Assembly: GCF_023159225.1 (NCBI RefSeq)
Contig: NC_063166.1
Coordinates: forward strand, 80,005,785-80,069,784
DNA length: 64,000 nucleotides
From: Perognathus longimembris pacificus
Lineage: Eukaryota > Chordata > Mammalia > Rodentia > Heteromyidae
Direction: 5' to 3'
Position 1 is the stretch's first letter. Each line of letters starts with the position of its first letter. Position numbers and translations under genes: made by a program. The notes beneath the pieces are model-generated. The model searched no databases, had not been told where the DNA came from, and saw nothing but the letters and a program-made list of their open reading frames with translations. Of this stretch, positions 22,001 to 33,500 are shown one piece after another.

Positions 22001-22080
22001 TGGGCATTGCGTATGCTGAGTCGCAGCTCTGGCATCACCATGAGCATTGCGGAGGCTGAGTCGCAGCCCTGGCACCGGTC
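22001..22080. repeat. Imperfect 40-bp tandem duplication
   Basis: The motif GCATTGC..TGCTGAGTCGCAG.TCTGGCA at 22004 recurs at 22044 (GCATTGCGGAGGCTGAGTCG) with a few substitutions. Confidence 0.85.
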
Positions 22081-22439
22081 TCCTGACATGGTTGTGATCC
22101 TTGCCCAATTGTGACAACTGAAAATAGCTCTGGTCATTGTCCAATGTTCCCCTACTTGAAAAGCACTGGCTCGGTGGATGGTCCGTGGGGTGTGTTAGCA
22201 GTCCAGCTAACTGTGCCCAATGCCTCCCACAAAGGCTCCTTGGACCATGTCCAGTGGTGACTGATTCTCCTCCAGGAGCCAGGCAGGGCAGGGCCCTGAC
22301 ATCAAGGCCACGGTGTTCCCTCTCCCCAAAGTCCCCTCCCTTCCTTATGCCGGGGGTTGCTCATGGAATCAGCACGTTGTGGGAGGAATTACAGTTTCCA
22401 GCTACAGTCAGATCTGTAGGGTCATGGCTCTCTGGCTTT

Positions 22440-22590
22440 TAGGTGATCCGTGCTCTGTGCATTGACTCATCTGATCTTCACAGTAACTTGTGTTACAGAT
22501 GAAGACACATTGGAGGGGAGAATCCGTTGTCCAAGGGGTGTGGCTGGCGAGTGACAAGGCAAAGGTTCTGACTAGATCTTTTGGTTCCAG
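22440..22590 (-). mobile_element. MIR SINE fragment, antisense
   Basis: Reverse MIR order: TGATCTTCACAGTAACTTGTG, TTACAGATGAAGACACATTGG, GTTGTCCAAGGGGTGTGGCTGG. The 'acagatgaggaaact' and 'ttgcccaaggtcacacagct' cores are recognisable. Confidence 0.65.
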
Positions 22591-23419
22591 CACTGACTGG
22601 ATGGCCATTACTGTTTCCCTAGCAATGAGAGCAGTGACAAATGGTGGAAAATCCAAAAGGCTGCCCGGTGTCCAACCAGCAAACCATTTTCTACACCTCA
22701 AAAATTATCCAAGCCAGGTGATGGCCAGATGATGGCCTGCCAGTCTGGTTTGTCATGGCCATGGTCTACTTAAGAGGGAGAAAAGCTTGGAGGAGGTCCC
22801 ATGGCCATTGCAAGTTTGGTTTAGCAAACTTAGTTGTAAGTTTAGCAACCAGGACAATACCATGTCATTTCTTGAGGTGTGTATGGGCACAGTGGCATCT
22901 GTATTACTTGGCCACTTTCTCCTCAGCCAGATGGCTCGCTGTGAGTCTTCACTGAATGAGGAACTCCGTGAACTAGTGGATACATTCATCTGGAATCAGG
23001 ATGGCTTTATTTGGACTGGCAGTGCTCTCCTAAGATTTCGATCCCACAAGCAGGAATTAGTGGCAGGTTTCAAGATGAACAAGCTTGCTAGGGCTTCTAA
23101 ATGATCGACGTCGAATTTCAAACATGTCCACTGGGGTAGACAGGTGTTCTCAGGACCCATGGGACCAGGGCTGAACCTAATATGAAGTGTTAAAAGATGA
23201 GACTCGGTTTGAGTCGGGGCATCGTTGATTCACCCCAGCACTCCAAGTAGGTTTCTCCATGGATTCCGTTGGGTCTTTATGCTTGGACTTGGTGGGGGTA
23301 AGTTCTGCTTCTGTCATCTGTGGCATATTTTGTCACTCACTACTCTCTCTTCCTAGCAAGCCAAGAGCAGAACTCAGGTCGTGCTGTTTTCCATGAAGAA
23401 GACTAAATGGGAGCGATTG
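22591..23419. other. Unique sequence with one 105-codon open frame
   Basis: An open frame runs on + from 22787 to 23104 but has no recognisable domain, Kozak context worth noting, or homology I can name. I treat it as chance. No repeats identified. Confidence 0.4.
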
Positions 23420-23606
23420 GTGTTTACTTTTTGGGCAATGCCCACGCTAGGTAGGTAGGCAACTCTCACGATGAGACCACACCCCAAGCCTTTCTATGTC
23501 GTGATTTTGAGACCCAGCCTGGCTAATGTTGTCCTGGCTGATCTTGACCTTGGCATCCTTCTGCCTGTGCTTCTCGAGTAGCTGGGGTTACAGGCGTGCA
23601 GCACCT
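23420..23606 (-). mobile_element. Diverged ID/B1 SINE, antisense
   Basis: The B1 part is clear: GAGACCCAGCCTGGCTAATG, then GCTTCTCGAGTAGCTGGGG, TTACAGGCGTGCAGCACC. The preceding GGGCAATGCCCACGCTAGGT...GAGACCACACCCCAAGCC looks like an antisense ID-type tail. Confidence 0.65.
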
Positions 23607-25506
23607 TAAATAAAACTGAATAGCATTTTTAGATCTACACTGTGATGTTTTGGAGGTGGTTATGTATTTAAGGCATATGCTATTTGGTATTTTGTATTTA
23701 TTACTTCCATATAATATTTGCATTTTTGTCAAGTTATCAAAGCGAAAAAATAGAGTGCGAATTGGAAGAAAAAGATTCCATGTCTTTCTAAGAGTCACTA
23801 CTTAAAATATGGGTACACAGGTGAATGGAGTTTGAGAAATGCTATCCCGGAAGCTAGGAACAGGGATGGAAATGTTTGAAATCTTGAACTGAGGTGGCCT
23901 TCAGCAGGTTGTTTTACTTTTCCACATCTTGCTTCTCCCTGGATAGAAACAAGGGTACTGTGTGCATGCTAACTTTGTCATGGCATTTTAATGAGATACT
24001 ATTCGTGGACCCTGTGGTTTCTCACCAGGCCTGTAGGATGCACTCAAGAAATATGGTGAACATTTGTTGCTCTTAGTATATCCGGCTTCCCTGTGTGGGA
24101 TGCCATTATTAGATAGGCTATGGACAAACTGTGGGAACAATACCAGAGAACAGCCCACACAAGCCTTCTCTTGTTCTCAGATGGTTTGGCTCCGGTATGC
24201 CAGCTCTGATATCAGCGCTGAAGTACTCTGAGGAGACAGCAGAGTCCACAGCACTTGCCAGGTAATTGTTGTCGAGAGATGGGCAGCTGACCAACTCTTC
24301 TACAACGACTGGTTTGGGCAGCTCTTCCTTTGCACTTGCCTGGTATATGAATAAAGGTCCCATACAGGAGGCCGCTTGCTTCAGTGCCTCCTCAGTGTGA
24401 GTTTCGCAAGCGATTTACTTTGGCGGAGCGTCTGGGAAGTCTCCATGCCCCAGCCTCCTGGTGGCTTATTCAGATTCCACTTGGCCAAGAGGGCACCTGG
24501 ATGTGGGCTGTGAACATCTTCCGCCACAATACGTACAGAAACTAGATCCTTCCAGCTCTCCTGCCTATTCTGGGTCTTGGGGCAGGTGCAGAACAAGATT
24601 CCGGCTCGCAGATGCTGGCTTTGCTTACATACCCTGTCCCTTCGGTGTCAGGTGCGTCTGTCTTTGGAGGCATCAGCCTTGCCTAGGACAGCACACTTTA
24701 GCCTGGTAGACTAGGCCAGGCAACCCTCCGTCAAGACCCACAGGCTCCAGGCCCCAGTGAAAATGGGCACATGACCTTCCCTGCCTCTAGGGAGTGCCCC
24801 ACAGGGTTCCAGCTCAGAGCACCTGTCAGTCTGCAGGCTAATGAACAAAAGACTCAGTCTTCCCTAAGAAGCCGAGACACCTGTGCTTTTGTAAGCTACA
24901 ACCTGGTTGTTCAAATACCAGCAGCGATCCCCAAATTTAAACTAGAGGAAACCCACACATTGGGGGATGCTGACTGAGCCTCAGACATTGAGGAGGTATT
25001 TGAAGGGGAACCCTGCTCATAACAAGAACGCCTGCGTTCTTTGGGGGGGGGGGCACAGTGCCCTGCTCTGAGAGTGGCAGGCAGGATGTCCAGTCTCTGC
25101 ACCCCCATTTCCAACCTTTCGACTGCCCTGGGCAGCTGATCTCACTTGAGCTCTAAGAGTGGAAGGTGCCAAGGGGCCAGGGAGGCTGAGGCCAGCCGGG
25201 CTGCCACCTGGGGAGCCCCTGTTGCCTGGAGACCGGGTCCCCAGCCTCTCCGCATCCGCATGAGGGAGCATCTGCTCCCCCACCTCTTCTGAAGATCCCC
25301 CGGGACGGGACCCTCTTCTGATGGGTGACCCTTGTCTGTCTGAGGCCATGGTGCTGTGATCTGTTTCATGATACTCACCTTTAGGATAAGATTCTCTCCA
25401 TAGAGAAGTATGCTTGCTTTTGGCTAGGAAAAAACCCAAACGTTTAATTAGCAAGGTGTTCTTTTCTACCAATAGTCAGCCACGGCTGGGTGTGTTTTCT
25501 TACCGG
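23607..25506. other. Unique sequence, no gene supported
   Basis: Contains a G12 run at about 25043-25054. An open frame on the minus strand at 24118-24363 has protein-like composition but no identifiable family or splice context. No repeats recognised with confidence. Confidence 0.4.
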
Positions 25507-25695
25507 AGCACTTCTCAAGTGGCGATCATTTTGCCCCAGGGGACATTTGGGTTATCACAGAAGGGGTACGGGCACCAGTCTAAAACTGGGCAAAACAGGT
25601 GCTGGATAGAGAGACCAGGATGCTGCCAAGCACCTTACCAGCAACACCCAACAAAGAATTAGCCCACCCCAACCTGCCAGTAATGAAGAGAGCCC
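25507..25695 (+). mobile_element. MER20 (hAT-Charlie) DNA transposon relic
   Basis: Starts CACTTCTCAAGTGGCGATCA, then TTTTGCCCCAGGGGACATTTGG, then GACCAGGATGCTGCCAAGCACC, CCAACAAAGAATTAGCCC and GCCAGTAATGA. The consecutive blocks are those of MER20, in sense orientation, with an internal part altered. Confidence 0.75.
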
Positions 25696-27949
25696 CACCA
25701 GCAGACAAAGACAAAGCCACGCGGGCCGTTTCCCCAGATTCCAAGAGGCGTCTGCTGGGGAATGGTGCACGGTGAAGGGGGGTAACGAATAAGAATTTAC
25801 AAGACGCGTCCTTCAGCCAGTGCAGGAATTTGTGGCCGCTCTTTTGGTTTTTATTAAAGCGCAAGGCTCACCAGCAGAAGAGGAGATTTGTTATTCTAAA
25901 GACAGTTGCACACCAAAAGCATGCTATTGTATAATCTGGCATTCTCCCCCACTAGGGAGCTACGGTGCATTACTCACGAGTGACAGAACCAACGAGCTTC
26001 ATCTCCCAAGAGGCTCCTGCATCTGTTTAAAGGGAGCAGGACTGTGCAGATCTGCCCCCTCCCCTGCTCCCTCCCTCTGACCCCTCCCCAGACCTCCTTC
26101 CCCTCCTTTCCTGGAAGGGGGGGGGGCTGGAGGTAAGCAGCCAATCAGACCTAAGGAGGAAGCCAGGCACCCATCCAATACCCCGCCCCCCCCACATCCC
26201 CCAACAAGGAGAGGCCCACAGGACAGGAGGCTCCACGGTGATAAATGTGTCCGGTGCTGCCCTGGCTCTTTGTGCACCTCTGTTTCTCAGGACTGCTGTG
26301 GGCACTGGTTTATCGGTGTGGATTTGGGAAGGCAGGCCATGACATGGCTCCGGTCGTGTTCCTGCCGGCCTGGGCATCTCCGAGCCTCCGTCTGCTCATT
26401 GAACAGTGTGAGTAGGCAGGTGTGCCTCATCGGCTCGCTGTCAGGGAGAAAGGGACAAGGATCTCAAAGTCCCCTCAACTTGCCCAGCTTGAAGACAGAA
26501 TCTGATAGAACCATCTAGAATCTTCTAGAACCCAAGAATCAAATGTGGTCTGCAAGTTTCCTTTTGCAGCTCACAGAGCAGGTGTGAATTAAAATGAGAT
26601 CATGGATCCCCGTCCCTTCCAAAAAAAAAAAAAATCACTTGAAAAAATTTAAAATACTTGATTGTCCTGTAATGAAATCAGGGGAAATCAGTGGAAATGA
26701 GTACTGTGCTGATCTTACAAGAATAGAAATACCATCTCACATTGGCATTATAGCTCAATAGATGGAAGCAAATGGGAATTCTTTTAGCTCAACCCTTCAA
26801 TTTTACAAAAATAATAAAGAGGAGAATCTCACGTTAGTGGCCCCATCTCTGTGCGCTCCCTGTGCACCGAACTGGTTGGGGTTTGGCAGCCCAGTTAGCT
26901 GCATCCAGTGGAACTCTCCGGACACACAGTCACCAGCCTCGCTTTCTTTGTCTCTGAAGTGGTCACGGTGGCCAAGCCTGCCCCCCACGGCATGTTGAGG
27001 AGTAGCACCGGATGGGTATGATAATAGTGAGCAGAACACCCGAGAAGTGCTGGCAGAACAGTAATCTTCATTAGTCTTATTAATGAGATGGTGTATGTGC
27101 AGATTCCTCCCAGAGTTGGACATACATGGAAGGTTTCTATACATTCCCGTATGCTGCTACGTCGCATAACTCAATGACTCAAGAACCACTGGGGAGGACT
27201 CAGTTTCCCTGAGGAACTCATCATCACCCTGTCTGGCTCCTGCACCTTCCAGGGCGGGGGGCCTAGGCAGGTGAGTGACATCCATTTATAAAACCAAGAA
27301 GGTCATCTCAATTTCTGAGAAGCGGTGCAACTCGGCAAACCAGAGGCCCTGGTGCTAATGTTGGTTCGGTGAAGATTTGTGATCAGGGTGACTCGCTGCA
27401 CATGCTCCAATCCACCCAGACCTGTGGCTTTCAAACTCTGGCATACCTGGGAACCCCCTGGAGAACTCACCAAACAGGTCGTGGGCCCATCTCTGCATTC
27501 CTAACAAGATGGCCACTCCACACCTGGGGACCCCTCACCTAGAGAGACATTTCCTGTCACAAGTATTAGGGCCATGCAGGGCTGGGAAACCTTTGGCTAT
27601 TTGGTCTGTTCTCATTTAATGCGTGTTACCGTTGTAGTAGATCAAATGTTTTTAGTCTGCGTCCAGTGCTCTCTGCAAGGTGTAGTCTCCTTTGGTTGAG
27701 AATCCCTGGGGTATGGTGAATTAGAGTTCAGTTATAAGCACTCAGAGTGATACAACCCTGGCCATATCATTGTTTCTCTCTGGGCCCCCTCTTCACTGAC
27801 TCGGCACAGGAATGTCAAGAGGTCTAAACAAGGATTACAAGATTATGAGCCAGCACGGAATGTGGTACACAGGAGACGGTTATTGCTTTTAAGTCCTTGG
27901 TGTCCCGTGGACTTTGTGCCGTAGTTTCTCCCATCAAAATGTCTTTACA
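25696..27949. other. Unique sequence; pyrimidine-rich 26050-26200
   Basis: C/T-rich segments and a G9 run occur between about 26050 and 26200, and an A run at 26620-26633. At 27418-27600 the text resembles an old hAT-type repeat (CTTTCAAACTCTGGCATACCTGGG...TGCATTCCTAACAAGATGG), but divergence prevents a firm call. Confidence 0.4.
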
Positions 27950-28065
27950 GGGAGCCACATGTAGTAGTTCATGCCTTTATTCTCAGCATTCTGGAGGTTG
28001 AAGCAGGAGGATCACACCTTTAAGGCTGGCATAGACTCCATAGTAACACCTTATCTCAACAATGT
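27950..28065 (+). mobile_element. B1-type SINE monomer, sense
   Basis: B1 pattern: GGGAGCCACATGTAGTAGTTCATGCC, TTCTCAGCATTCTGGAGGTTG, AAGCAGGAGGATCACACC, CTTATCTCAACAATG. It lacks the ID tail, so it is a monomeric or truncated copy. Confidence 0.7.
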
Positions 28066-28299
28066 AAAGACAGCACATAACTTACAATGTGTCTTCACCA
28101 AAAGAATCTGCCTGGCTGATGGGTGGAGAGTTTGAAAAGTCCTCAGTTCAAACCGGGCAACTTCCAGAACACCGTCCAAAAATACCCGTGTAGCATCTTG
28201 AGCTGAGGTGCAGCCCTGGTGTAGGTTAGCAGCCCCTTCCTCAGCTTGGAAGCACACACATAGTCACATGGACATTCCCCGAGCTACAGTGGGCAGGAG

Positions 28300-28520
28300 A
28301 CATTTGAACTCAGGGCTGGGTGCTGTCCCTATGCTCATTTGCTTAAGGCTAGCACTTTACCACTTTGTGACCACAGCGCCACTTGTGATTTTTCTGGTGG
28401 TTCCTTGGAGATGAGAGTCTCACAGATGTTCCTGCCGGGGCTGACTTTGAACAGCCGTCCTCAGGTCTCAGCCTCCTGAGTCACTTAAGATTCCAGGCGT
28501 GAGCCACTGGTGCCTGGCTT
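28300..28520 (-). mobile_element. B1-ID composite SINE, antisense
   Basis: The complement of the ID tail (TTTGAACTCAGGGCTGGGTG) comes first, then the complement of B1 (GAGAGTCTCACAGATGTTCC, CAGCCTCCTGAGTCACTTAAG, GTGAGCCACTGGTGCCTGG). Both modules intact. Confidence 0.85.
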
Positions 28521-29162
28521 CCATTTCTTCATATTTGAAACAATGATCTCCACACCGTCATTTCTTTCCCGACTTCCTCTGGAAGTGAACCTTCTATCTG
28601 AGTTCTGTGAGCTCAGAACACCCGCTGCTAGGAGTTATAGATGCTGGCACCACAAGGGATCACAGATTTTTCTTTGCCTGTCAGTTCCTGAAATTACCCA
28701 GCAATCCCCAAACAAATTCCCACTAATCTGACAGTTTTGCCTCTCTTGACATAATGTACTGTATATTCAGTGGTCAGCAGGGACTATTTAATTGCAGTTA
28801 AGTCTGCACTGTTCATTGTGGCATTTAAAAGAGAGCCGTGTGTAATGTGGTTAAGCTTTCTGGCTCTCCAGGCCCAGATGGGTGGGTGGGACACAGTTAA
28901 AAAATTTTTTTTTCTACCTGGGAACACTTATTAATTAACTTTTACTAGCTAGCAGCTTTAATTCATTCTCTTTCAAGATTTATAAACCTGAGAAGCAAAA
29001 CTAAAATCAAACTCCTCTAGAAAGTGGAAGGGGCTAGAATACCAGATGAAACAGATGTGGAGTTCAAAATGGAGCACAGCATAAGAGAGGAAAGATCCAA
29101 TGACGTATCTCCTATAGGTGTGACCTTCAAGTGCCATCTCACTCTGTTCCGAAGGAATTCCC
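28521..29162. other. Unique AT-rich block, candidate conserved element
   Basis: The part at 28720-28990 lacks repeats. It contains several TTAAT/ATTAA motifs (TATTAATTAACTTTTACTAG near 28930) and an (A/T)-homopolymer pair at 28900-28912. This is the kind of sequence often conserved near developmental genes, but that is inference only. Confidence 0.35.
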
Positions 29163-29350
29163 AGCTGGGTAGGGTCGTTCACACCTGTAGTCCCAGCTAC
29201 TCAGGAGGTACAGACAGGAGGATGGCACTTGGAGGGCAGTCTGGGCAAAGTGAGCAAGGCCCTGCCCCAGAAAACAAAGTAGGATCAAAAGCGTGGAGGG
29301 AATAGCTCAAATGGTACAGAAAGAACATCCCACGAGGCACGGGCCTCCCT
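29163..29350 (+). mobile_element. Diverged B1-ID SINE, sense
   Basis: B1 part: AGCTGGGTAGGGTCGTTCAC, CCTGTAGTCCCAGCTACTCAGG, GGCAGTCTGGGCAAAGTGAGC. The degenerate ID tail (GAGGGAATAGCTCAAATGG) is just recognisable. Confidence 0.7.
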
Positions 29351-30249
29351 GTTTTAGAGAGGTAGGGACAGGCTCAGAGATTTAAAATGATTCTCAGGAG
29401 CTGTGGATGGGTATGGGGATCAAAGGTTCGGGTGCAGGTCTGTGGGATGCCAGCCGGCACCTTTAAGCGTCAGAGGGGACACCCCAAAGGCAGCGCAGAA
29501 TGTGGGTGTCATGGCCTCCTGTGTGAGGCGGGGGAGCTGGGCCCTGCACACCTCAGAGGGACTCGCTTAGAGCTAGCTAAGTTATCCCTGACGCCAGGAA
29601 TTCAGGTTATTCAGGAGTCGGAGTTGAGTAACGATGAAGTGTTTCGTAGTCCATAAAATGCTAGAACAACCATGTCCTCCTATGTGATTTTTGGCTTGCC
29701 ACAATGTGGACTGAAAACTCAAGAGGAACATTTGAAAGGCGTTCTTTTCTGTTTACAGGACATGGTGTTGTTTTGAGGTCTCCGGCGAAGGGACGCTTAT
29801 TCAGGTTTTAGACTTTAAAGCTTCTTAAGGCGATATGAAATGCGATCTTTGGGACAATGTCTGTCACGTCCAGAATGGATAAGTCAATTTGATGTTTATT
29901 TGAGAAAGCCAGTTGGATCCAGTTATCCAGATGTGGATCGAGACGCGTTTGATAGGTACAACCTGCATCTCCAGGTGAGCTGCGGAGAAGCGCTGTCTGG
30001 TTCGCAGTCGAGTGTCTCGATGCTTACCCGCAGTGCTGTCACAGCAAAGCCACCGCCAGGGCCTTGGAGCAGCGAACAGGAGAGACTCGGATGGATCCGC
30101 TACCCAGAAGACACTGCCGAGCTCCTGGGACGTCCCAGGGAATAAATAGATCAGACCCCACTTCCTGCACAGCCTGCACGCTGGTGGGTGGGGCAGGTGA
30201 TTGAGTGGATCATGGTGTGTGGGTGAGTGTGAACCAACCAGGGAAGGCC
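29351..30249. other. Unique sequence, no gene supported
   Basis: An open frame on + from 29840 to 30145 (101 codons) shows no known domain and no splice context. I regard it as chance. No repeats recognised. Confidence 0.4.
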
Positions 30250-30440
30250 AGGGAAGACATTAAGCTTCAGGCTTGAGCAGGAACTAGTTGAGCAAAGAGC
30301 CTCAAGCTCCCGGACACCGTGGGGAAGAGCATTGCGGGCAGAAAGGAACAGTTCCAGCCCCTGGGACCTTGAACACCCGCTGCGTCGGTTGTGTTTGGGG
30401 CACAGGAAGGAGGCCTGATGGATGGGAAGTCTGACTTTTC
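30250..30440 (+). mobile_element. L2-like ancient LINE fragment
   Basis: Contains the motif series GGGGAAGAGCATTGCGGGCAG, AAAGGAACAGTTCCAGCCCC, GGCACAGGAAGGAGGCC. This is the same repeat family as at 12190-12545 but covers a different portion ('ggggaagagcattccaggcag'). Confidence 0.45.
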
Positions 30441-30634
30441 TCCTGTTATTGCTCTTCTAGAGCACGTTTAGAAAGGGGGACTTTGGGGCCATCTTCGCCA
30501 CCCTGGAGAATTGACCTAACACTCAGGTGCCTCGCCTCTCATCGATGACATAAGGATGCCCGCCCCTTGGTATAAAGGGGGCTGGTATGAAGGCCAGACA
30601 GGAGATAATGCATGCGACACATTGGGTCACCTTG

Positions 30635-30825
30635 AGCAGTGCTGGTCACCTGAGGACAGTCTGCCCCTCCCCAGGGTCTAGAGACATGCAGGGTGGGAGA
30701 AGGGAGGTCTGGCCTCCGGTGTGTAGGGGCCAGAGAGGTGGCTAAACATCCCACAATGTAAAGAAGCCCCTCTCTGCCCCAGCTGCCCCAAACAAAGGGT
30801 TACCGTGTCTAAAATGTCAGCTGTG
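30635..30825 (+). mobile_element. MER20-like hAT relic, diverged
   Basis: Collinear with MER20: CTGCCCCTCCCCAGGGTCTAG, GGGGCCAGAGAGGTGGCTAAAC, ATCCCACAATGTAAAG, CCCCAAACAAAGGGTTACC, TAAAATGTCAGCTGTG. This is the most diverged of the three copies here. Confidence 0.6.
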
Positions 30826-31039
30826 TGAGGAGGGAAATCCTGTGCTAGTTCTTCATAAACCTCGGATGAAAAGGAACTACTTGAGTCCAACCACACCATG
30901 GACACCACGAGGGGGTTGGGGCCTGTCTGTGTGGCTTCCTGCTGGGTCCTAGGAGCTCAGTTGCTGTGGGTGAAATGGGTGAGCCAGGGGGGACTTTTGC
31001 ATGTGTGACTCTCCCCGACGGACACGAAAGGGCACCCAT

Positions 31040-31260
31040 CGTGGGAGCCCACTGACACAAGATGTGCAGGAAAGACAGAATGGCAAAGGCAGGAAGAAGC
31101 TTAGTGGCAGCCTAAATGTGAGGAGGAGGAAAAAGATTGTCTATCAGTGGACATGGGCCGTGTTTCTGCATTTCGTTCTGCCTTTTGTACATTTACTAGA
31201 AATCATTAAACAGAGGGAGTTTTATGTTACATTATATATACCTCCAAAATGATTAAAACA
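31040..31260 (+). mobile_element. Old L1M/L2-type LINE 3' end
   Basis: Ends with TTTTGTACATTTACTAGAAATC, ATTAAACAGAGGGAGTTTTATG and ACATTATATATACCTCC, matching the pattern 'gtacatttacttaaaatcattaaattg...ttttatggtatgtaaattatatctcaataaa' of old LINE 3' UTRs. Confidence 0.45.
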
Positions 31261-32519
31261 AGAGGCTTCAGAGTTAAATGAACTTTCAGGCCCCTAAAAT
31301 TTCATGGCAGGGTGTTCATGCATCCTTGGAGATGTTTGGTTTGTAAAGACAGAGTCTGGCCAAGTCAGCTGGATGAATTTTCTAGAAACACCTGGTGTTT
31401 GAAAGGGCTATTGGGAATTTTAAAGCCAGGTCCAGTCCCAGATCACTGACTTTTGTCCCTTCTAGAGAACAAAACTCCATACCTTGCAAAAGGATTATTT
31501 CATTTACCTGCCCAAACTGTCTCTGCCATTATTACAAAGATGGCTCAAGTAGAAATCCTTGTTGTTGGTTTTTTCTTTTTTTCTTTTTTGGTGTAGGCAT
31601 ACTTGAAGATACTGGGATCCAGGTTGTGCAAAATCTCTAAAATCGAGATTCATTAGGTATGCAGATAAAGGTGTGAACATGAATTCTCAGCTGAAAAATT
31701 GGAGCAGCTAGCGAAAATTTGTGGCTAGATTTAAATCTCCGGAAACTGCTCTTTAAAAAGGACACATTACTGCAAGGTAAATTTTCCTAGGAAAAACTAA
31801 GCAATAATTCTTCTGTTATAAACCATGCAGCATTATAAGACAGTTAAGTTCCGATTATTTTCTAATACTCGTGGCTGAGGTTTCTCCATTCAGATGCAGT
31901 TGTTTCTCTCAAAAAATGATCCCTCATGGCTTTTGTGGAACTTGAAGGGCATCTCATGCCTAAAGAATCAGGTCAAAAGGGCCACTTGAAATTTCAAAAT
32001 ATGATGCGAAGGTACTCTCGTAGCCGCCTGGCTGCAGAAACTCAATTTGAGTTTCTGTCTTGGAAAAAACCTGGTCTTGCCATCTTATCCAGAGCAGTGG
32101 GAAGTTGAACTTCCAATTAAAAAATAAGCTTCATTTCTCCTCTCCCCCCAGCAACCTCTTGACACAACCAAATGGAGGGTCAGGAGGACCCAGGAGGAAG
32201 GGGATTCAGCCACAGATCAGAGGTGCCTGGCTGGAAGGGGTCTTAATTGAGGCGCCATTTCAAGCTGCCTGGAATTGTTCTTATTACAAGTTCAATAAGA
32301 ACAGCAGAGAGGAACAGGGGAGGCCTCTTAGCTTAGAGCTTTGGGAGTCACTGAAAAGGCTTTCATTAGACACCGAGGGTTCTGTAACGCATCCCAACCT
32401 CACCTATGCAAAAGGTAGAGTCCCTTTCCTGGGTACTTAAATCAGAAGGAGTTACCTTCCCAGGGTTCTTTGAAAGGAACTCTAGAGCTCCACATTGCTG
32501 GATAATTAACCTTTCATTC
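31261..32519. other. Unique AT-rich sequence, no feature seen
   Basis: Short T-rich run at 31565-31590. No exon, known repeat or RNA recognised. Confidence 0.45.
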
Positions 32520-32800
32520 TTTTCCTTTTTGTCCTCTCCCTCCCTGCCTCCCTTCCTCCTCCTCTCCCCTCTCCTTCCCTCCTTCTTTCTCTCCCTTCCT
32601 TCTTCCCTCCCTCCCTCCCTCCCTCCCCTCCCTCCTTCCTTCTTTTCTCTCTCCCTCCTCTTTCTTCCTCCCTCTTTTCCTTTTCCCCCTCCCTCCCTCC
32701 CTCCCTCCCTCCCTCCCTCCCTCCCTCCCTCCCTCCCTCCCTCCCTCCCTCCCTCCCTCCCTCCCTCCCTCCCTCCCTCCCCCTCCCTCCCTCCCTCCTT
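32520..32800. repeat. Polypyrimidine tract with perfect (CCCT)n
   Basis: Irregular C/T sequence from 32520 becomes near-perfect (CCCT)n from about 32686 to 32799 (about 28 units). The complement is (AGGG)n, a G4- and triplex-prone pattern. Long Ser/Pro/Leu frames through it are artefacts. Confidence 0.97.
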
Positions 32801-33160
32801 TGTCAGTGCAGGCTAGTACAGGTCCTATCTGTGTTTGGGGCCTTATATTGCTATTACCACTTTGTCAACCAATTTTGGTTAACAGCCAAGGCAGGAGAGT
32901 GTACAGTAGAGCATCAAAAACATGGATGTGTTTATCTGTCGTCCTGGAATCTTGTTAAAATATGAGTTTGACTCAGCCCATGTTGGTTGGTACCTAAGGC
33001 TACATTTCTAACTCTATCAAAGCTATTCAACTATGGGTTGTCTTAGGAGCTACGAGTAGCAATAGTCCCTAAATTAAATTAGATTTCAGATTTTTTTCAA
33101 AAGGATATTGTGGAAGAATAGACTGACTAGGAAGACTGGAAATGAAACGAAGTGATGATG
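32801..33160. other. Unique sequence, no feature seen
   Basis: Single-copy stretch. Nothing recognised. Confidence 0.5.
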
Positions 33161-33500
33161 GATAGGCGCGGTGGTACTTATTGTAATCCCAGCTACTTAG
33201 AGGCAGAAATAAGAAAGATTTGGGTTTGAAGCCAGCCCAGGCAAAGTGTTAGTGAGACATCGTCTCCACCAATTATCCAGGTGCAGTGGTGCACCTCTGT
33301 AATCCTAGGAAGCCATAGGTAGTAAAATTCTGTCTGAGGCTTCCCTGGGGAAATAAAAGGAAGCCCTTATCTAAAAACAGGTACAACAAAAATGTCTGAA
33401 AAGTTCTGAGCATGTGGCTCAAGTGGCAGAGTACTTGCCTCACAAGCACAGGGCACTGAGTTCAAATCCTAGTACCCATTCCCCCCAAAAAAAATCCCCA
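33161..33500 (+). mobile_element. Trimeric SINE: B1-B1-ID
   Basis: Three modules run in sequence. The first B1 is at 33161-33270 (GATAGGCGCGGTGGTACTTA, TGTAATCCCAGCTACTTAG). The second B1 is at about 33271-33395 (CCAGGTGCAGTGGTGCACC, TGTAATCCTAGGAAGCC). The ID-like part is at about 33401-33480 (GAGCATGTGGCTCAAGTGG, GAGTTCAAATCCTAG), ending in an A-rich tail. It differs from all other SINEs in the window, which have at most two modules. Confidence 0.75.

Noticed and set aside
22787..23104. A 105-codon plus-strand frame
   Set aside because: No recognised domain, no splice context, and length typical of chance.
24118..24363. A protein-like minus-strand frame
   Set aside because: Composition is plausible but I find no family, flanking exon signals or upstream continuation.
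27418..27600. A possible MER5-like hAT element
   Set aside because: Only a few blocks match the remembered consensus; too diverged to annotate.
29840..30145. A 101-codon plus-strand frame
   Set aside because: No known domain or exon boundaries; chance is likely.
32406..32816. A 136-codon Ser/Pro/Leu frame
   Set aside because: It is a translation of the (CCCT)n repeat.
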